This document shows, one piece after another, positions 9,837-19,871 of a stretch of 64,000 nucleotides of DNA. This DNA is from Leptolyngbya sp. 'hensonii' (GTDB taxonomy: Bacteria > Cyanobacteriota > Cyanobacteriia > GCF-001939115): contig NZ_MQTZ01000043.1 in assembly GCF_001939115.1 (NCBI RefSeq), positions 62,001-126,000 on the forward strand. Reading direction: 5' to 3'. Within the stretch, counting starts at the first letter, position 1, and the number at the start of each line of letters is the position of its first letter. The notes under the pieces were generated by a model. That model ran no database searches. It had not been told where the DNA came from and saw nothing but the letters and a program-made list of their open reading frames with translations. The position numbers and the translations under genes are program-made.

Positions 9837-11969
9837 CTAAGCCTGCGGTAGGGTGACCCAGAATCTAGCGCCTTGACCGAGTTGGCTCTCTACTCCAATC
9901 TGTCCGCCATGGGCCAGAATAATCTGACGGCAGAGATACAGCCCCAAGCCAATTCCCGTAGAATAACGGCACTGCCGCCCTTTCGTGTAGAGATCAAATA
10001 ACCGATCCTGATGGGCAGGCTTGATGCCAACTCCATTATCCTGCACGGTGCAACGAATCAGGGTGCCAGTGGATTCGGCGGTGAGGGTCAGGGTAATGCC
10101 GGGTGGGTTGTGCTGAATAGCATTCACCATTAAATTCTCAAAGACACGCTGAAGTTGTAGCGGATCAGCGTTCACGATCGGTAGACAATCCGGTAACAGA
10201 CCGATTACAGTTACCTGGCTTTTGTCCAGTAAAGGCTTCAGGTCAGAAATTGTGGCCTGGATCAGGGTACAGATCTGGGTCGGTTCTGGATGGAGGACGA
10301 CCCCGCGGACTTCACAGGAATGGGCCTCCAAAAGGGAGTTAATCATCTTTAACTGGCGATCGCTCCCCTGCACCATTCGTTCCAGTATGGATCTGGGCAC
10401 TGGGACAACAGAACATTGGGACGGACAGTCCCCAGCCTGATGGAATTCCAGTTTCAACAGGTTCTGTAGCACCATCAGCGTCCCCATCACGGGCGTTCGC
10501 AAATCGTGGGACATGCTGTGAATAAATACATCCTTCAACTGGTTGAGTTCTTGTAACTCCTGCATTTTTTGCTGCAGTTCTAGGGTACGCTCCTCTACCT
10601 GCCGTTCCAGACTCGCTGAGAAGGTGGCCAATTGCTGATACAGGCTGGCCTGCTGAATTGCGATCGCAATTTGGGTTCCCAATCGCTCCAGTAAATCCAC
10701 TTCAAAAGGTTTCCAGCGTCGGGTTCCGCTACATTGATGGGCCACCAGTAACCCATAGACCTGATTATCCAGCACAACTGGCACGGCCAGCCCAGCTTTG
10801 ACCTGCAAACGGGCAAAATCAAGCTGACAGAGGGGTTCGTCCAGCAGGGCTACATCTTCAAACATCTGGGTGCCTCCCTGCTCAAACATCGTTCGCATTT
10901 GTTTGAGCTGATCCTGTTCCATCGCCAGCCCTAAGGTAGAGGGCCAGCCTGGACCTACCGACTCCGCCAGAACCTTTCCCCCTGGTACACTGCTGATGTC
11001 CCCAATCAGAACCCGATCGGCCTTGAGGAATTGACGCACCTCGGTCACGGTCGTATGGAGGATCTGATCCAGATCGAGGGACTGCCGGATGCGCAGAGCA
11101 ATCTCTGCCAGTAACCGATCCCGTTCGGCTGCCAGATTCAGCTCCACCTCCGCCCGTTTTCGTTCTGTAATGTCGTTCGTCGTGGCCAGAATGCAGGCTT
11201 CCCCATTGAGTTCAATAATCTCGGCGGAGAGCAATATTGTTCGAATGTCGCCAGACTTGATCCGGGCCTCGCACTCCAAATTACTAACAGCCCCTTCTGC
11301 CTTCAGCAATTGCAAAACTTTGCCACGATCGTCCAGATTTTGCCAGATCCCAAGGTCTAGGGTGGTACGTCCAATGACCTCCTCTCGCTGGTAGCCCGTC
11401 AACTCAACAAAACTGTCATTCACCTCAATCAGCCGACCTTCTCGCAGGGTGGTGATGGTAATGGCACCTGGGCTGGAGCGAAAGGCCTTGGCAAATTTCT
11501 GTTCCGAGACCCGCAGGGCGGCCTCCGATTGCTTCCGTTCTGTAATATCCCGCACGATCGCCAGAACCTCATCCCGGCCACTGACCACCAGGCGGGCCTC
11601 ATAATCGCGCAGCCCCTGGGAATTGGCGAGCTGGTACTCATAGGTTTGTAGGGTTTGGGTATCAAGAGTGCGGCCAATTGCCTGCAAAGCCTGTGCAGCT
11701 ACATTTTGGGGAAGCAGATCATAAACACTTTTACCAATGATCTGAGCTTCTGTATTCTCGCCATCGGACGTATCTCCCTTAGAGTCGAGGTAGATGCCTT
11801 CTCGATTGAGACGGAACATCCGATCGGGCATCGCATCCAGTAATGCTTTATACCGAGTTTCGCTGGGATGAAGAACCAAGGAAGAAAGCATCTCGCGCAA
11901 TCGATGGTAGGCTGCTGCATCCCGGCAGCAATCTTGCAGAGCCTGTAGGTGTTCCGGTTCCAGAATCAT
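9837..11969 (-). CDS. PAS-PAS-GAF sensor histidine kinase
   Basis: 710 residues from ATG 11969; a TTG at 11999 would add ten. PAS 1 is near residues 35-145 (ALLDAMPDRMFRLNREGIYL), PAS 2 near 155-270 (AFRSSPGAITITTLREGRLIEVNDSFVELTGY) and GAF near 285-450. The GAF domain has phytochrome-like features (VAHQCSGTRRWKPFEVDLLERLGTQ) but no obvious chromophore cysteine. A short coiled coil leads to the H-box (SMSHDLRTPVMG) and an ATPase domain (N-box VFENLMVNAIQHNP, G1 DNGVGI, G2 GIGLGLYLC). No membrane segment, so it is cytosolic. No partner receiver is adjacent. A 12-bp palindrome TGTACTAGTACA at 12069-12080 lies upstream and could be an operator. Confidence 0.85.
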   Translation of the reverse strand: MILEPEHLQALQDCCRDAAAYHRLREMLSSLVLHPSETRYKALLDAMPDRMFRLNREGIYLDSKGDTSDGENTEAQIIGKSVYDLLPQNVAAQALQAIGRTLDTQTLQTYEYQLANSQGLRDYEARLVVSGRDEVLAIVRDITERKQSEAALRVSEQKFAKAFRSSPGAITITTLREGRLIEVNDSFVELTGYQREEVIGRTTLDLGIWQNLDDRGKVLQLLKAEGAVSNLECEARIKSGDIRTILLSAEIIELNGEACILATTNDITERKRAEVELNLAAERDRLLAEIALRIRQSLDLDQILHTTVTEVRQFLKADRVLIGDISSVPGGKVLAESVGPGWPSTLGLAMEQDQLKQMRTMFEQGGTQMFEDVALLDEPLCQLDFARLQVKAGLAVPVVLDNQVYGLLVAHQCSGTRRWKPFEVDLLERLGTQIAIAIQQASLYQQLATFSASLERQVEERTLELQQKMQELQELNQLKDVFIHSMSHDLRTPVMGTLMVLQNLLKLEFHQAGDCPSQCSVVPVPRSILERMVQGSDRQLKMINSLLEAHSCEVRGVVLHPEPTQICTLIQATISDLKPLLDKSQVTVIGLLPDCLPIVNADPLQLQRVFENLMVNAIQHNPPGITLTLTAESTGTLIRCTVQDNGVGIKPAHQDRLFDLYTKGRQCRYSTGIGLGLYLCRQIILAHGGQIGVESQLGQGARFWVTLPQA

Positions 11970-12068
11970 CTTTATAGATATGGGCAGAAGAGTTTTCAAG
12001 CTCTACGATTCCAGACAGCTCAACATTTCTATTGAACTGCCCATGGCCAGGATTTGCCTTCACCCTAC

Positions 12069-12080
12069 TGTACTAGTACA
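12069..12080. promoter_or_regulatory. 12-bp perfect palindrome upstream of the PAS-GAF kinase
   Basis: TGTACTAGTACA, about 100 bases before the kinase start. The symmetry fits a dimeric regulator site, but it does not match the NtcA spacing (GTA-N8-TAC), and no regulator is assigned. Confidence 0.3.
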
Positions 12081-12093
12081 AAGTGGTGAGTAT

Positions 12094-12128
12094 GGCATTG
12101 GCCATTGGTCATTAGTCATTTGTTACTC
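12094..12128. repeat. Tandem heptamer repeat (STRR type)
   Basis: Five back-to-back heptamers: GGCATTG GCCATTG GTCATTA GTCATTT GTTACTC. The same unit recurs at 14932-14959. Short tandem heptamers are a known cyanobacterial repeat class with no settled function. Confidence 0.7.
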
Positions 12129-12209
12129 AATAACTCGCTACTTTCACTGAATTTTTATGAAATCCAGGAATAAAATCATTTGTCTCATCTTAAGACCGAC
12201 AAGCAATGA

Positions 12210-12695
12210 CTAATAGGCTAATTCCTGCTCGATCGCTGCAATCAATTCTGGCGATTCTGGCGAAACGCTACTCTTATATCGGGCTACAACGTCCCCAGTC
12301 TTGCTGACCAAAAACTTTTCAAAGTTCCAGCCCACATCCCCTGTGGGCTCAATGGCACTGGTCAGACGGGCATAAAGGGGATGTTTTTCTGTGCCTTTAG
12401 CCCGCACCTTATCAAATAGTTCGAAGTTGACCCCATAGTTCAGGGTACAGAATTGCACAATTTCTTCATTGCTACCAGGTTCCTGGGCCCCGAAATCATT
12501 GCAGGGGAAACCCAATACCCGCAGACCCTGACTGGCATATTTTTGGTGTAGCTGTTCTAACCCTTTGTATTGGGGGGTATACCCGCAGTAGGATGCAACA
12601 TTGACGATGAGCAAGACCTGTCCGGTGTACTCTGACAGGGACTTCTCTTGACCGTCGATCGTTTTCACTACAATGTCTGTGATTGATTTGCTCAT
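12210..12695 (-). CDS. Glutathione peroxidase family (thiol peroxidase)
   Basis: 161 residues, the usual length for non-selenium GPx. The peroxidatic motif NVASYCGYTPQY carries Cys36 in place of selenocysteine; FPCNDFGAQEPGSNEEI holds the conserved Cys/Gln region and WNFEKFLV the conserved Trp-Asn. Cyanobacterial members reduce lipid and alkyl hydroperoxides, and those studied use NADPH/thioredoxin-type electron supply rather than glutathione. Cytosolic, no signal peptide. Single gene, divergent from atpB, with about 270 bases between them. Confidence 0.92.
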   Translation of the reverse strand: MSKSITDIVVKTIDGQEKSLSEYTGQVLLIVNVASYCGYTPQYKGLEQLHQKYASQGLRVLGFPCNDFGAQEPGSNEEIVQFCTLNYGVNFELFDKVRAKGTEKHPLYARLTSAIEPTGDVGWNFEKFLVSKTGDVVARYKSSVSPESPELIAAIEQELAY

Positions 12696-12903
12696 CCGGT
12701 ACCCTTCAATACGTGATACGTGACTGATTCAATCATCATAATGCAGCAATCATGCAGCAGCCTTCGATGGGTGGGGATACCTTAGCGCTTCCCCCGACAA
12801 GGTCTCTCGAATTCCGAAGATTTATTCACAACCTTCCTGGAATTCAGAAATTATTGATTCCCCCTGGTGGTAAGCTGAAGAGTGGAATTCTTAAGATTAT
12901 TAA

Positions 12904-14424
<1,521 letters not shown>

Positions 14425-14435
14425 AGGCGACAGGG

Positions 14436-14478
14436 GATAGGTCATGGATGGTTGCATGCCAATGACCCATGACCTATC
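14436..14478 (+). repeat. 12-bp inverted repeat in the atpB-atpC gap
   Basis: GATAGGTCATGG (14436-14447) and CCATGACCTATC (14467-14478) pair perfectly around a 19-base loop. No T-tract follows, so it looks more like an mRNA-processing or stability hairpin between cotranscribed genes than a terminator. Its core resembles the GTCATTA heptamers nearby. Confidence 0.6.
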
Positions 14479-14510
14479 GCCAATAAACCCAATTCAGGTT
14501 GAGACAATTT

Positions 14511-14930
14511 ATGACGTTAACTGTACGTGTCATTGCACCAGACCGGACGGTCTGGGATGCCAAAGCTGATGAGGTCATTCTGCCCAGTACAACCGGACAA
14601 TTGGGTGTATTGACCGGTCACGCTCCTCTGCTGAGTGCCCTGGATACCGGGGTGATGCGGGTACGGGTAACCGGTAGCCGCGACTGGACGGCGATCGCCC
14701 TGATGGGTGGGTTTGCCGAAGTCGAGAATGATGAAGTCACCATTCTGGTGAATGGGGCTGAACGGGGCGATGCCATCAGCCTGGAAGAAGCCAAGGCCAA
14801 TTTTGCTCAAGCAGAGGCTCGTCTGAGCCAGGTACCCGTTGGCGATCGGGAAGAGCAAATCCAAGCAACCCAGGCATTCAAGCGGGCAAGAGCTCGGCTA
14901 CAGGCTGCGGGTGGCGTTGTCCAAGCATAG
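14511..14930 (+). CDS. atpC: ATP synthase F1 subunit epsilon
   Basis: 139 residues from ATG 14511 ([11 protein letters not shown]). An in-frame TTG at 14499 would add four residues, but the ATG matches the family start. The N-terminal beta-sandwich ([36 protein letters not shown]) and C-terminal helical hairpin ([15 protein letters not shown]...[12 protein letters not shown]) are complete. Epsilon joins the central stalk to the c-ring and, in cyanobacteria, limits ATP hydrolysis. Cotranscribed with atpB. The operon ends at the terminator 15040-15062. Confidence 0.96.
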   Translation: MTLTVRVIAPDRTVWDAKADEVILPSTTGQLGVLTGHAPLLSALDTGVMRVRVTGSRDWTAIALMGGFAEVENDEVTILVNGAERGDAISLEEAKANFAQAEARLSQVPVGDREEQIQATQAFKRARARLQAAGGVVQA

Positions 14931-14931
14931 G

Positions 14932-14959
14932 GTCATTAGTCATTAGTCATTGGTTATTC
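14932..14959. repeat. Tandem heptamer repeat (STRR type)
   Basis: Four heptamers directly after the atpC stop: GTCATTA GTCATTA GTCATTG GTTATTC. Same unit as at 12094-12128. Confidence 0.7.
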
Positions 14960-15030
14960 AGGTGAATGGCTTTCATCCTGGGCATCTTTGTATCCATGAC
15001 AACTTACCTACAAATGACCCATGCCCCAAT

Positions 15031-15062
15031 AAAAAATCAGCCGCCGAATCTCGGCGGCTTTT
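15031..15062. terminator. Bidirectional terminator between atpC and psrp3
   Basis: GCCGCCGA (15040-15047), loop ATC, TCGGCGGC (15051-15058), then TTTT; AAAAAA lies on the other side (15031-15036). It therefore works for atpB-atpC on + and for the psrp3 gene on -. Confidence 0.9.
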
Positions 15063-15069
15063 CCATGGC

Positions 15070-15369
15070 TCAGGTGCTACCGGTAAAGGTAACTTCCGGA
15101 AACTTGGCTTGTGCTTCTGCCATCGGGCGGCGTCTGCCTTCCTCCTGCCAGTAATTGATCACCTCAGTGGCCTTGTTAAGTAACTCAACGCGGTCAGATT
15201 CCACGATCCAATGCTTGGCCTCCAGTTCAGATTTCAACTGCTCCCAGGCATCGTTGCGTGGCCAGAAAAAGTAAGAGGTGAGAGGACTTGTCCCCTTACC
15301 AACCACTTGATCCACTGCCAGTGCGACGTTTTCATCTAACCAGAGTACTTTCAAAATAAACTTCGACAA
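15070..15369 (-). CDS. PSRP-3/Ycf65 ribosomal protein
   Basis: 99 residues matching plastid-specific ribosomal protein 3 (Ycf65), a 30S subunit protein shared by cyanobacteria and chloroplasts: [49 protein letters not shown]. The start is TTG at 15367-15369; there is no in-frame ATG, and the TTG gives the family N-terminus [10 protein letters not shown]. An AG-rich site (GGGAGG) lies upstream on the coding strand. The gene is convergent with atpC and shares its terminator. Confidence 0.92.
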   Translation of the reverse strand: MSKFILKVLWLDENVALAVDQVVGKGTSPLTSYFFWPRNDAWEQLKSELEAKHWIVESDRVELLNKATEVINYWQEEGRRRPMAEAQAKFPEVTFTGST

Positions 15370-15477
15370 ACCTAACCTCCCCGAACAGCCCCAGCTTTGT
15401 CAGTAATATTACAATCCATCATTCTACCGTACTGCTTTGAAGATAGGCAAATTCTGTCATAAGGACCTATAACGCTG

Positions 15478-16275
15478 ATGGTTTCTGCGATCGTGATCTT
15501 TGATATTGACGGTGTGATTCGAGACGTAGGCGGGTCCTATCGCCGAGCCCTGGCCGACACAGTAGAGCACTTTACTGCCGGGGCCTATCGACCGTCTCAA
15601 GAAGATATCGATGATCTGAAGGCTGAAGGGATCTGGAACAATGATTGGGAAGCCTCCCAGGAACTGATCCGGCGGTACTTTCAGGATCAGGAGGAGGGGC
15701 AACCTGAGCTGGCTTACGCGGCGATCGTGGCTTTCTTTCAGAGCCGCTATCGAGGGCCTGACCCGGAACGCTGGACCGGCTATATCTGTGATGAACCGTT
15801 GCTGGTGAAACCGGCCTATTTTGCCGCACTGGAAGCAGCCGGTCTGCAATGGGGGTTTTTCAGTGGGGCCACTAGAGGGTCTGCCTCCTATGTGGTGGAG
15901 AGCCGCCTGGGTCTACAGCCACCGGTGTTGATTGCCATGGAGGATGCCCCCGGCAAACCCGATCCCACCGGATTGTTGGATGCCGTCCGCCAATGTAGAG
16001 ACAGGATTAATCCCGTCTCTACATTGGCGGTGATTTACGCGGGGGATACGGTGGCGGATATTCGGACGGTGGTGAATGCCCGATCGGTACAACCTGATAT
16101 CACCTGGATTGCGGTGGGAATTTTGCCTCCCCATGTGCAGGATAGGGATGCCCATCGGATTTCCTATACCGATCGACTGCACCAGGCCGGGGCTGCGGTG
16201 GTTTTTGACCATATCGAACAGTTGACTCCAGAGCAAATTCAGCGCTTAATCATTTCGCAACAATCCATTGGGTGA
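15478..16275 (+). CDS. HAD-superfamily hydrolase of the TIGR01548 type
   Basis: 265 residues. HAD motif I is FDIDGVIRD (Asp nucleophile near residue 8), the motif III lysine is in GKPDPTG and motif IV in YAGDTVADI. The N-terminal part and WNNDWEASQELI match a HAD-IA subfamily (TIGR01548) found in cyanobacteria; its substrate is unknown. A near-perfect 44-bp palindrome (15987-16030) is inserted in frame between motifs III and IV and encodes CRDRINPVSTL, a surface loop absent from the family pattern as I know it. The last 26 nt overlap the convergent cobL gene. No cobalamin role is implied by position alone. Confidence 0.8.
   Translation: MVSAIVIFDIDGVIRDVGGSYRRALADTVEHFTAGAYRPSQEDIDDLKAEGIWNNDWEASQELIRRYFQDQEEGQPELAYAAIVAFFQSRYRGPDPERWTGYICDEPLLVKPAYFAALEAAGLQWGFFSGATRGSASYVVESRLGLQPPVLIAMEDAPGKPDPTGLLDAVRQCRDRINPVSTLAVIYAGDTVADIRTVVNARSVQPDITWIAVGILPPHVQDRDAHRISYTDRLHQAGAAVVFDHIEQLTPEQIQRLIISQQSIG
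15987..16030. repeat. Palindromic GTAGAGAC repeat inside the HAD gene
   Basis: 16-bp perfect arms CCGCCAATGTAGAGAC (15987-16002) / GTCTCTACATTGGCGG (16015-16030) around AGGATTAATCCC, itself palindromic but for its end bases. The core GTAGAGAC...GTCTCTAC belongs to the same type as 55323-55348. It keeps the reading frame. Confidence 0.9.
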
Positions 16276-17470
16276 TGGGGGCCATAGCCCGCCAGCCTAA
16301 AAATCCACCAACCGGTTCTGCCCGTTGAATGGCAATGCGGCTCAAGGTGCCACCGACCTGGGTTTGCCACTGGAAGAGTTTTTGCTCCGTTTCCACGGTA
16401 ACCGCATTCACCACCAACCGTCCGCCGGGAGGGAGGGCCTGCCAGCATTGTTCCAGCACGCCAGCGGCTGAGGCCCCACCACCAATAAAAATGGCATCGG
16501 GCGTGGGCAAATCCTGCAGGGCGAGTGGGGCCTTCCCTGCGATCGTCTGCAGATTGGGAACCCCTAGGGCAGTAGCATTATCAGCGATATGTCTTAAGCG
16601 GGAAGTATTTGGCTCAATCGCGATCGCCCGACACCGGGGATGGCTGCGCATCCATTCAATCCCGATCGAGCCACATCCTGCCCCCACATCCCACAGGAGC
16701 TGACCCGGCAGGGGAGCCAGAGCTGCCAGGGTCATCGCCCGCACTTCTCGCTTGGTCAGTTGACCGTCATGGTGATAGGCCGTATCGGGCAGGCCGGCCA
16801 GTCGGGGCAGGGGAACCACACCTGGATCGGCAACACAGTTGACTGCGATCGTATTCAGGTCTGCCAGGTCAGTTCTGGCCCAGGTTTTTGCCTGTCCTGC
16901 CAGGATGCGCTCCTGATGCCCACCCATATGTTCCAGCACCGTCATGGGACTGTGGCCAAACCCCCGGCGGGTCAACAGATCAGCAACAATCGGGGGCGTT
17001 TGCCGTCCCCCACTCAGGATCAGCAACCGGGCACCTGCATAAATGAACGGCTGCAGCAGAGCCGGGTCACGGCCATTCAGGCTGAGGGTTTCTACGTCCG
17101 GAAGGGACCAGCCCAGTCGGGCACAGGCGAGACTGAAGGCTGAGGGGGCAGGCACAATCGTCATTTCTGAGGCGGGCACATAGCGCAATAGGGTCGTGCC
17201 GATGCCGTAGCAGAGGGGATCACCACTGGCCAGGATGCAGATGGCACGCCCTCGCTGGTGCACGATCGTCTCCACTGTCTCCACCAGGGGGGAAGCCCAG
17301 GGCAATCGCTCCTGCCGATCGTTGGGTGGGAGCAGGGCCAGATGACGGTTGCCCCCAACCAGGAGTTCTGACTGCTCCAGTAGGGACCGAGCCACCGGAT
17401 TCAGTCCGGCCAAGCCATCCTCGCCGATGCCAATGATGGACAACCACTTGTGCATTGAATTCTCTTCCAT
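16250..17470 (-). CDS. cobL: Precorrin-6Y C5,15-methyltransferase (decarboxylating), CbiE-CbiT fusion
   Basis: 406 residues with two fused enzymes of corrin-ring synthesis. Residues about 1-200 are the CbiE-type tetrapyrrole methylase (SIIGIGEDGLAGL, ASGDPLCYGIG). Residues about 205-400 are the CbiT-type SAM methyltransferase and decarboxylase (LLWDVGAGCGSIGIEWMR, AIEPN, IFIGGG). Together they methylate C5 and C15 and remove the C12 acetate carboxyl of precorrin-6B. Starts ATG 17470 or ATG 17455 (MHKW) are both possible. The gene is divergent from the riboswitch-cobG transcript and overlaps the HAD gene by 26 nt. The visible riboswitch faces away from it. Confidence 0.93.
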   Translation of the reverse strand: MEENSMHKWLSIIGIGEDGLAGLNPVARSLLEQSELLVGGNRHLALLPPNDRQERLPWASPLVETVETIVHQRGRAICILASGDPLCYGIGTTLLRYVPASEMTIVPAPSAFSLACARLGWSLPDVETLSLNGRDPALLQPFIYAGARLLILSGGRQTPPIVADLLTRRGFGHSPMTVLEHMGGHQERILAGQAKTWARTDLADLNTIAVNCVADPGVVPLPRLAGLPDTAYHHDGQLTKREVRAMTLAALAPLPGQLLWDVGAGCGSIGIEWMRSHPRCRAIAIEPNTSRLRHIADNATALGVPNLQTIAGKAPLALQDLPTPDAIFIGGGASAAGVLEQCWQALPPGGRLVVNAVTVETEQKLFQWQTQVGGTLSRIAIQRAEPVGGFLGWRAMAPITQWIVAK

Positions 17471-17534
17471 AACCCTTACTTTTAAGAAAATCAGGCCGCG
17501 CCAGGAACAATCTGCGGCTTATGTTAAACTTCAT

Positions 17535-17685
17535 AAGCCTGGGTTGGGAAAGTCCGGTGAAAGTCCGGCACTGTGCCGCAACTGTAATTTGAATTCAAAA
17601 TTAAGCATTCAAAATTAAAACTTGAATCGGTGAGTTGAATTTTGAATTTTGAATTGATCAAGTCAGAATGCCAGTCCTGGTCACT
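17535..17685 (+). ncRNA. Cobalamin riboswitch
   Basis: Conserved core GGGAAAGTCCGGTGAAAGT (17546-17564), then GTGCCGCAACTGTAA (17573-17587), and a B12 box AGTCAGAATGCCAGTCC (17661-17677). These are the order and spacing of AdoCbl riboswitches. The variable arm between them (17588-17658) is AT-rich repeat DNA: AATTCAAAATT (17592-17602) is complementary to two copies of AATTTTGAATT (17638-17648 and 17645-17655), giving a long hairpin. It lies in front of cobG-cobI-cobJ and predicts their repression by B12. The probable cobG ribosome site (GAGGAAG, about 17718-17724) lies about 40 bases after the B12 box, so control of translation is plausible. Confidence 0.92.
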
Positions 17686-17727
17686 CAAGTCCACTATGCC
17701 CTGCGTTGCACGGGGAAGAGGAAGCCA

Positions 17728-19158
17728 TTGTTGCATGAATCGTCGTCTCAATCCTCTGTTTCGGCCTGCCCTGGCTTGTTTTATCACACACCTGCTCTGG
17801 ATGGAACGCTCCTGCGAGTTCGAATTCCAGGCGGGCTTCTGAATAGTCTGCAGAGTCAGGTGCTGGCTGACCTAGCTACAGATTATGGGGATGGGCATCT
17901 CTATGTCACCAATCGGGCCAACCTGCAGATTCGGGCTGTTGAAACCAGGTTGCCTCCTGATCGGTTGCAGGAACTCCAGCGTTTCGGCCTAGCCGCCCGC
18001 GATCCCGATCTGGATCCGCTTCGAAATATTATGACCAGTCCGACGGCTGGCATTGATCCGACCGAGCGGTACGATACCCGATTTCTGGTCAGTATTCTGG
18101 ACGAGTATATCCAGTCTCGCCCGGATTGGGCCGGGCTACCCCCCAAGTTCAGTGTCTGCTTTGATGGGGGGGGCACGGTGTCAGTTGCCGATCGCCCTAA
18201 CGATATCAGTCTGGTGGCGATCGAAAGCTCTGCAGGAGTCCTGTTTCGCCTACGTCTGGGGGGTGAGGCTGGCCAACTGTGGGATACGGGTCTGCTCCTG
18301 CAGCCAGAGCACTGTATTTTAATGGTGATTGCGATCTCTGAGCTTTATCTGGAGTACATCCAGCATGGGGGCTGGCGGCAGGATCTGGCTCTGGGGCGGC
18401 GAGTCAAGGTACGTCGTCCTCGTTTACGACATCTGATCACGGCTTGGGGTCGGGAACAGTTTCTGGAACGGGCGATCGAGGGAAGCACTGTGCCTGTAAT
18501 TCGGACAATTCCTACCCCCCTACCCTGCGCCTCGACTCCCTCGGCCCACCTGGGAGCACATCCCCAACGTCAGCCAGAATTCTCTTATCTGGGCATCGTC
18601 CTTCCCCTGGGGCAGTTATCCTCTGGGCAAATGCGGGAATTGGCGGCATTGTCTGAGACTTACGGCTCAGGCACCCTGCGCTTAACCCCCTGGCAGAATC
18701 TGCTGATTGGTGACCTGCCCACGGAGCAGGTAGCCCAGGTGCGGACAGAAATTGCCCAGATGGGTCTGGATTGTTCTCCTGAAAACTATTATGGGGCGCT
18801 GATGGCCTGTCCTGGGCGTCTGGGTTGTGCCGCCGCCGCAACGGATACCCCCAGTCACGCTGTTGCTCTGGCCCAATACCTGCAGCCCCGTCTGAGCCCA
18901 CCTCAACCTGTGAGCATCCACTTCAGCGGGTGTGAGAAATCCTGCGCTCAATCCCTTTCCAGTGACATTACTCTGTTAGGCACTCCCCTGGCAGGGGAAG
19001 AGGGCTCAGAGGGCTATGACATCTATATCCAGGGGCACTCCAACCGGGAAACCCGGTTTGGTCACCTCCTCCATGAGGCCATTCCGGCTCACCAGGTGCC
19101 CCAGGTTGTGGAGGAAATACTGCGAAATAATCCGTTTGATGGACAGGATAACAGATAG
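17728..19158 (+). CDS. cobG: Precorrin-3B synthase-like Fe-S/sirohaem protein
   Basis: 476 residues from the proposed TTG 17728. The first in-frame ATG (17668) lies inside the riboswitch B12 box and would add 20 unlike residues; TTG 17728 follows GAGGAAG and leads quickly to the family start CPGLFYHTPALDGTLLRVRIPGG. It has two halves of the nitrite/sulfite reductase type. The cluster and sirohaem motif is ACPGRLGCAAA (C-x5-C) plus SGCEKSCAQ (C-x3-C). CobG uses oxygen to form the ring lactone in the aerobic B12 route. Two bases separate it from cobI, so the genes are one operon. Confidence 0.9.
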   Translation: MLHESSSQSSVSACPGLFYHTPALDGTLLRVRIPGGLLNSLQSQVLADLATDYGDGHLYVTNRANLQIRAVETRLPPDRLQELQRFGLAARDPDLDPLRNIMTSPTAGIDPTERYDTRFLVSILDEYIQSRPDWAGLPPKFSVCFDGGGTVSVADRPNDISLVAIESSAGVLFRLRLGGEAGQLWDTGLLLQPEHCILMVIAISELYLEYIQHGGWRQDLALGRRVKVRRPRLRHLITAWGREQFLERAIEGSTVPVIRTIPTPLPCASTPSAHLGAHPQRQPEFSYLGIVLPLGQLSSGQMRELAALSETYGSGTLRLTPWQNLLIGDLPTEQVAQVRTEIAQMGLDCSPENYYGALMACPGRLGCAAAATDTPSHAVALAQYLQPRLSPPQPVSIHFSGCEKSCAQSLSSDITLLGTPLAGEEGSEGYDIYIQGHSNRETRFGHLLHEAIPAHQVPQVVEEILRNNPFDGQDNR

Positions 19159-19160
19159 GA

Positions 19161-19871
19161 ATGACTGAACAAGTTGGACGACTGTATGGCATCGGGATTG
19201 GTCCCGGGGATCCAGAATTACTCACGTTGAAAGCCTTTCGCCTGCTTCAGGCTGCGCCTGTGGTGGCCTATCCAGTTTCAGAGCACCATAAAAGTCTAGC
19301 CCGATCGATCGTGGCCGACTACTTAACGGGTAACCCGATCGAAGTCCCGATGTACTTTCCCTTTAAAGTGGATCAATCTGCTCAGCCCTTTTATGACCAG
19401 GCGGCTGAAACCCTAGCGAATCACCTGGCCGCAGGCCGGGACGTGGTGGTGTTATGTGAAGGGGACCCTTTTCTCTATGGAACCTTCATGTATCTCTTCA
19501 CCCGCCTGTCCGATCGGTTTCCGACGGAAGTGGTGCCCGGCGTTTCCTCCGTGATGGCCAGTGCTGCCATGTTAGGAGTGCCCCTGACCTACCGTAATGA
19601 TGTCCTGAGCGTCATCCCCGCTCCCTTGCCCGCAGAAGTGCTGAAGACCCGTCTAGCCAATGCAGAAGCGGCTGCTATCATCAAGCTAGGGAGGCATTTT
19701 GCCAAAGTTCGAGCTGTGCTGGCCCAATTAAATCTTTTGCACCGGGCCATCTATATTGAACGAGCGACAATGCAGAATCAGCGTGTGGTTCCAATCACAG
19801 AGGTTGATCCGGCTGCCGTCCCCTACTTCTCCCAGATCTTACTGCCCAGTCAGTGGCAACCCCATGAGTAG
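19161..19871 (+). CDS. cobI: Precorrin-2 C20-methyltransferase
   Basis: 236 residues, the normal length. The tetrapyrrole methylase fold shows GIGIGPGDPELLTLKAF (SAM loop), VVVLCEGDPFLYGTFMYL and EVVPGVSSVMASAA. It methylates C20 of precorrin-2, the first step that commits uroporphyrinogen-derived tetrapyrrole to B12. It starts two bases after the cobG stop, and its last eight bases overlap the cobJ start. Control is expected from the upstream riboswitch. Confidence 0.95.
   Translation: MTEQVGRLYGIGIGPGDPELLTLKAFRLLQAAPVVAYPVSEHHKSLARSIVADYLTGNPIEVPMYFPFKVDQSAQPFYDQAAETLANHLAAGRDVVVLCEGDPFLYGTFMYLFTRLSDRFPTEVVPGVSSVMASAAMLGVPLTYRNDVLSVIPAPLPAEVLKTRLANAEAAAIIKLGRHFAKVRAVLAQLNLLHRAIYIERATMQNQRVVPITEVDPAAVPYFSQILLPSQWQPHE

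Noticed and set aside
12094-12128. CRISPR-like array
   Set aside because: Units are 7 bases with no spacers; no cas gene in the window.
17668-17727. ATG 17668 as start of cobG
   Set aside because: It falls within the B12 box of the riboswitch and codes residues unlike the family.
19756-19863. Longer start of cobJ
   Set aside because: It lies inside cobI in another frame and looks unlike CbiG; ATG 19864 overlaps the cobI stop in the usual way.
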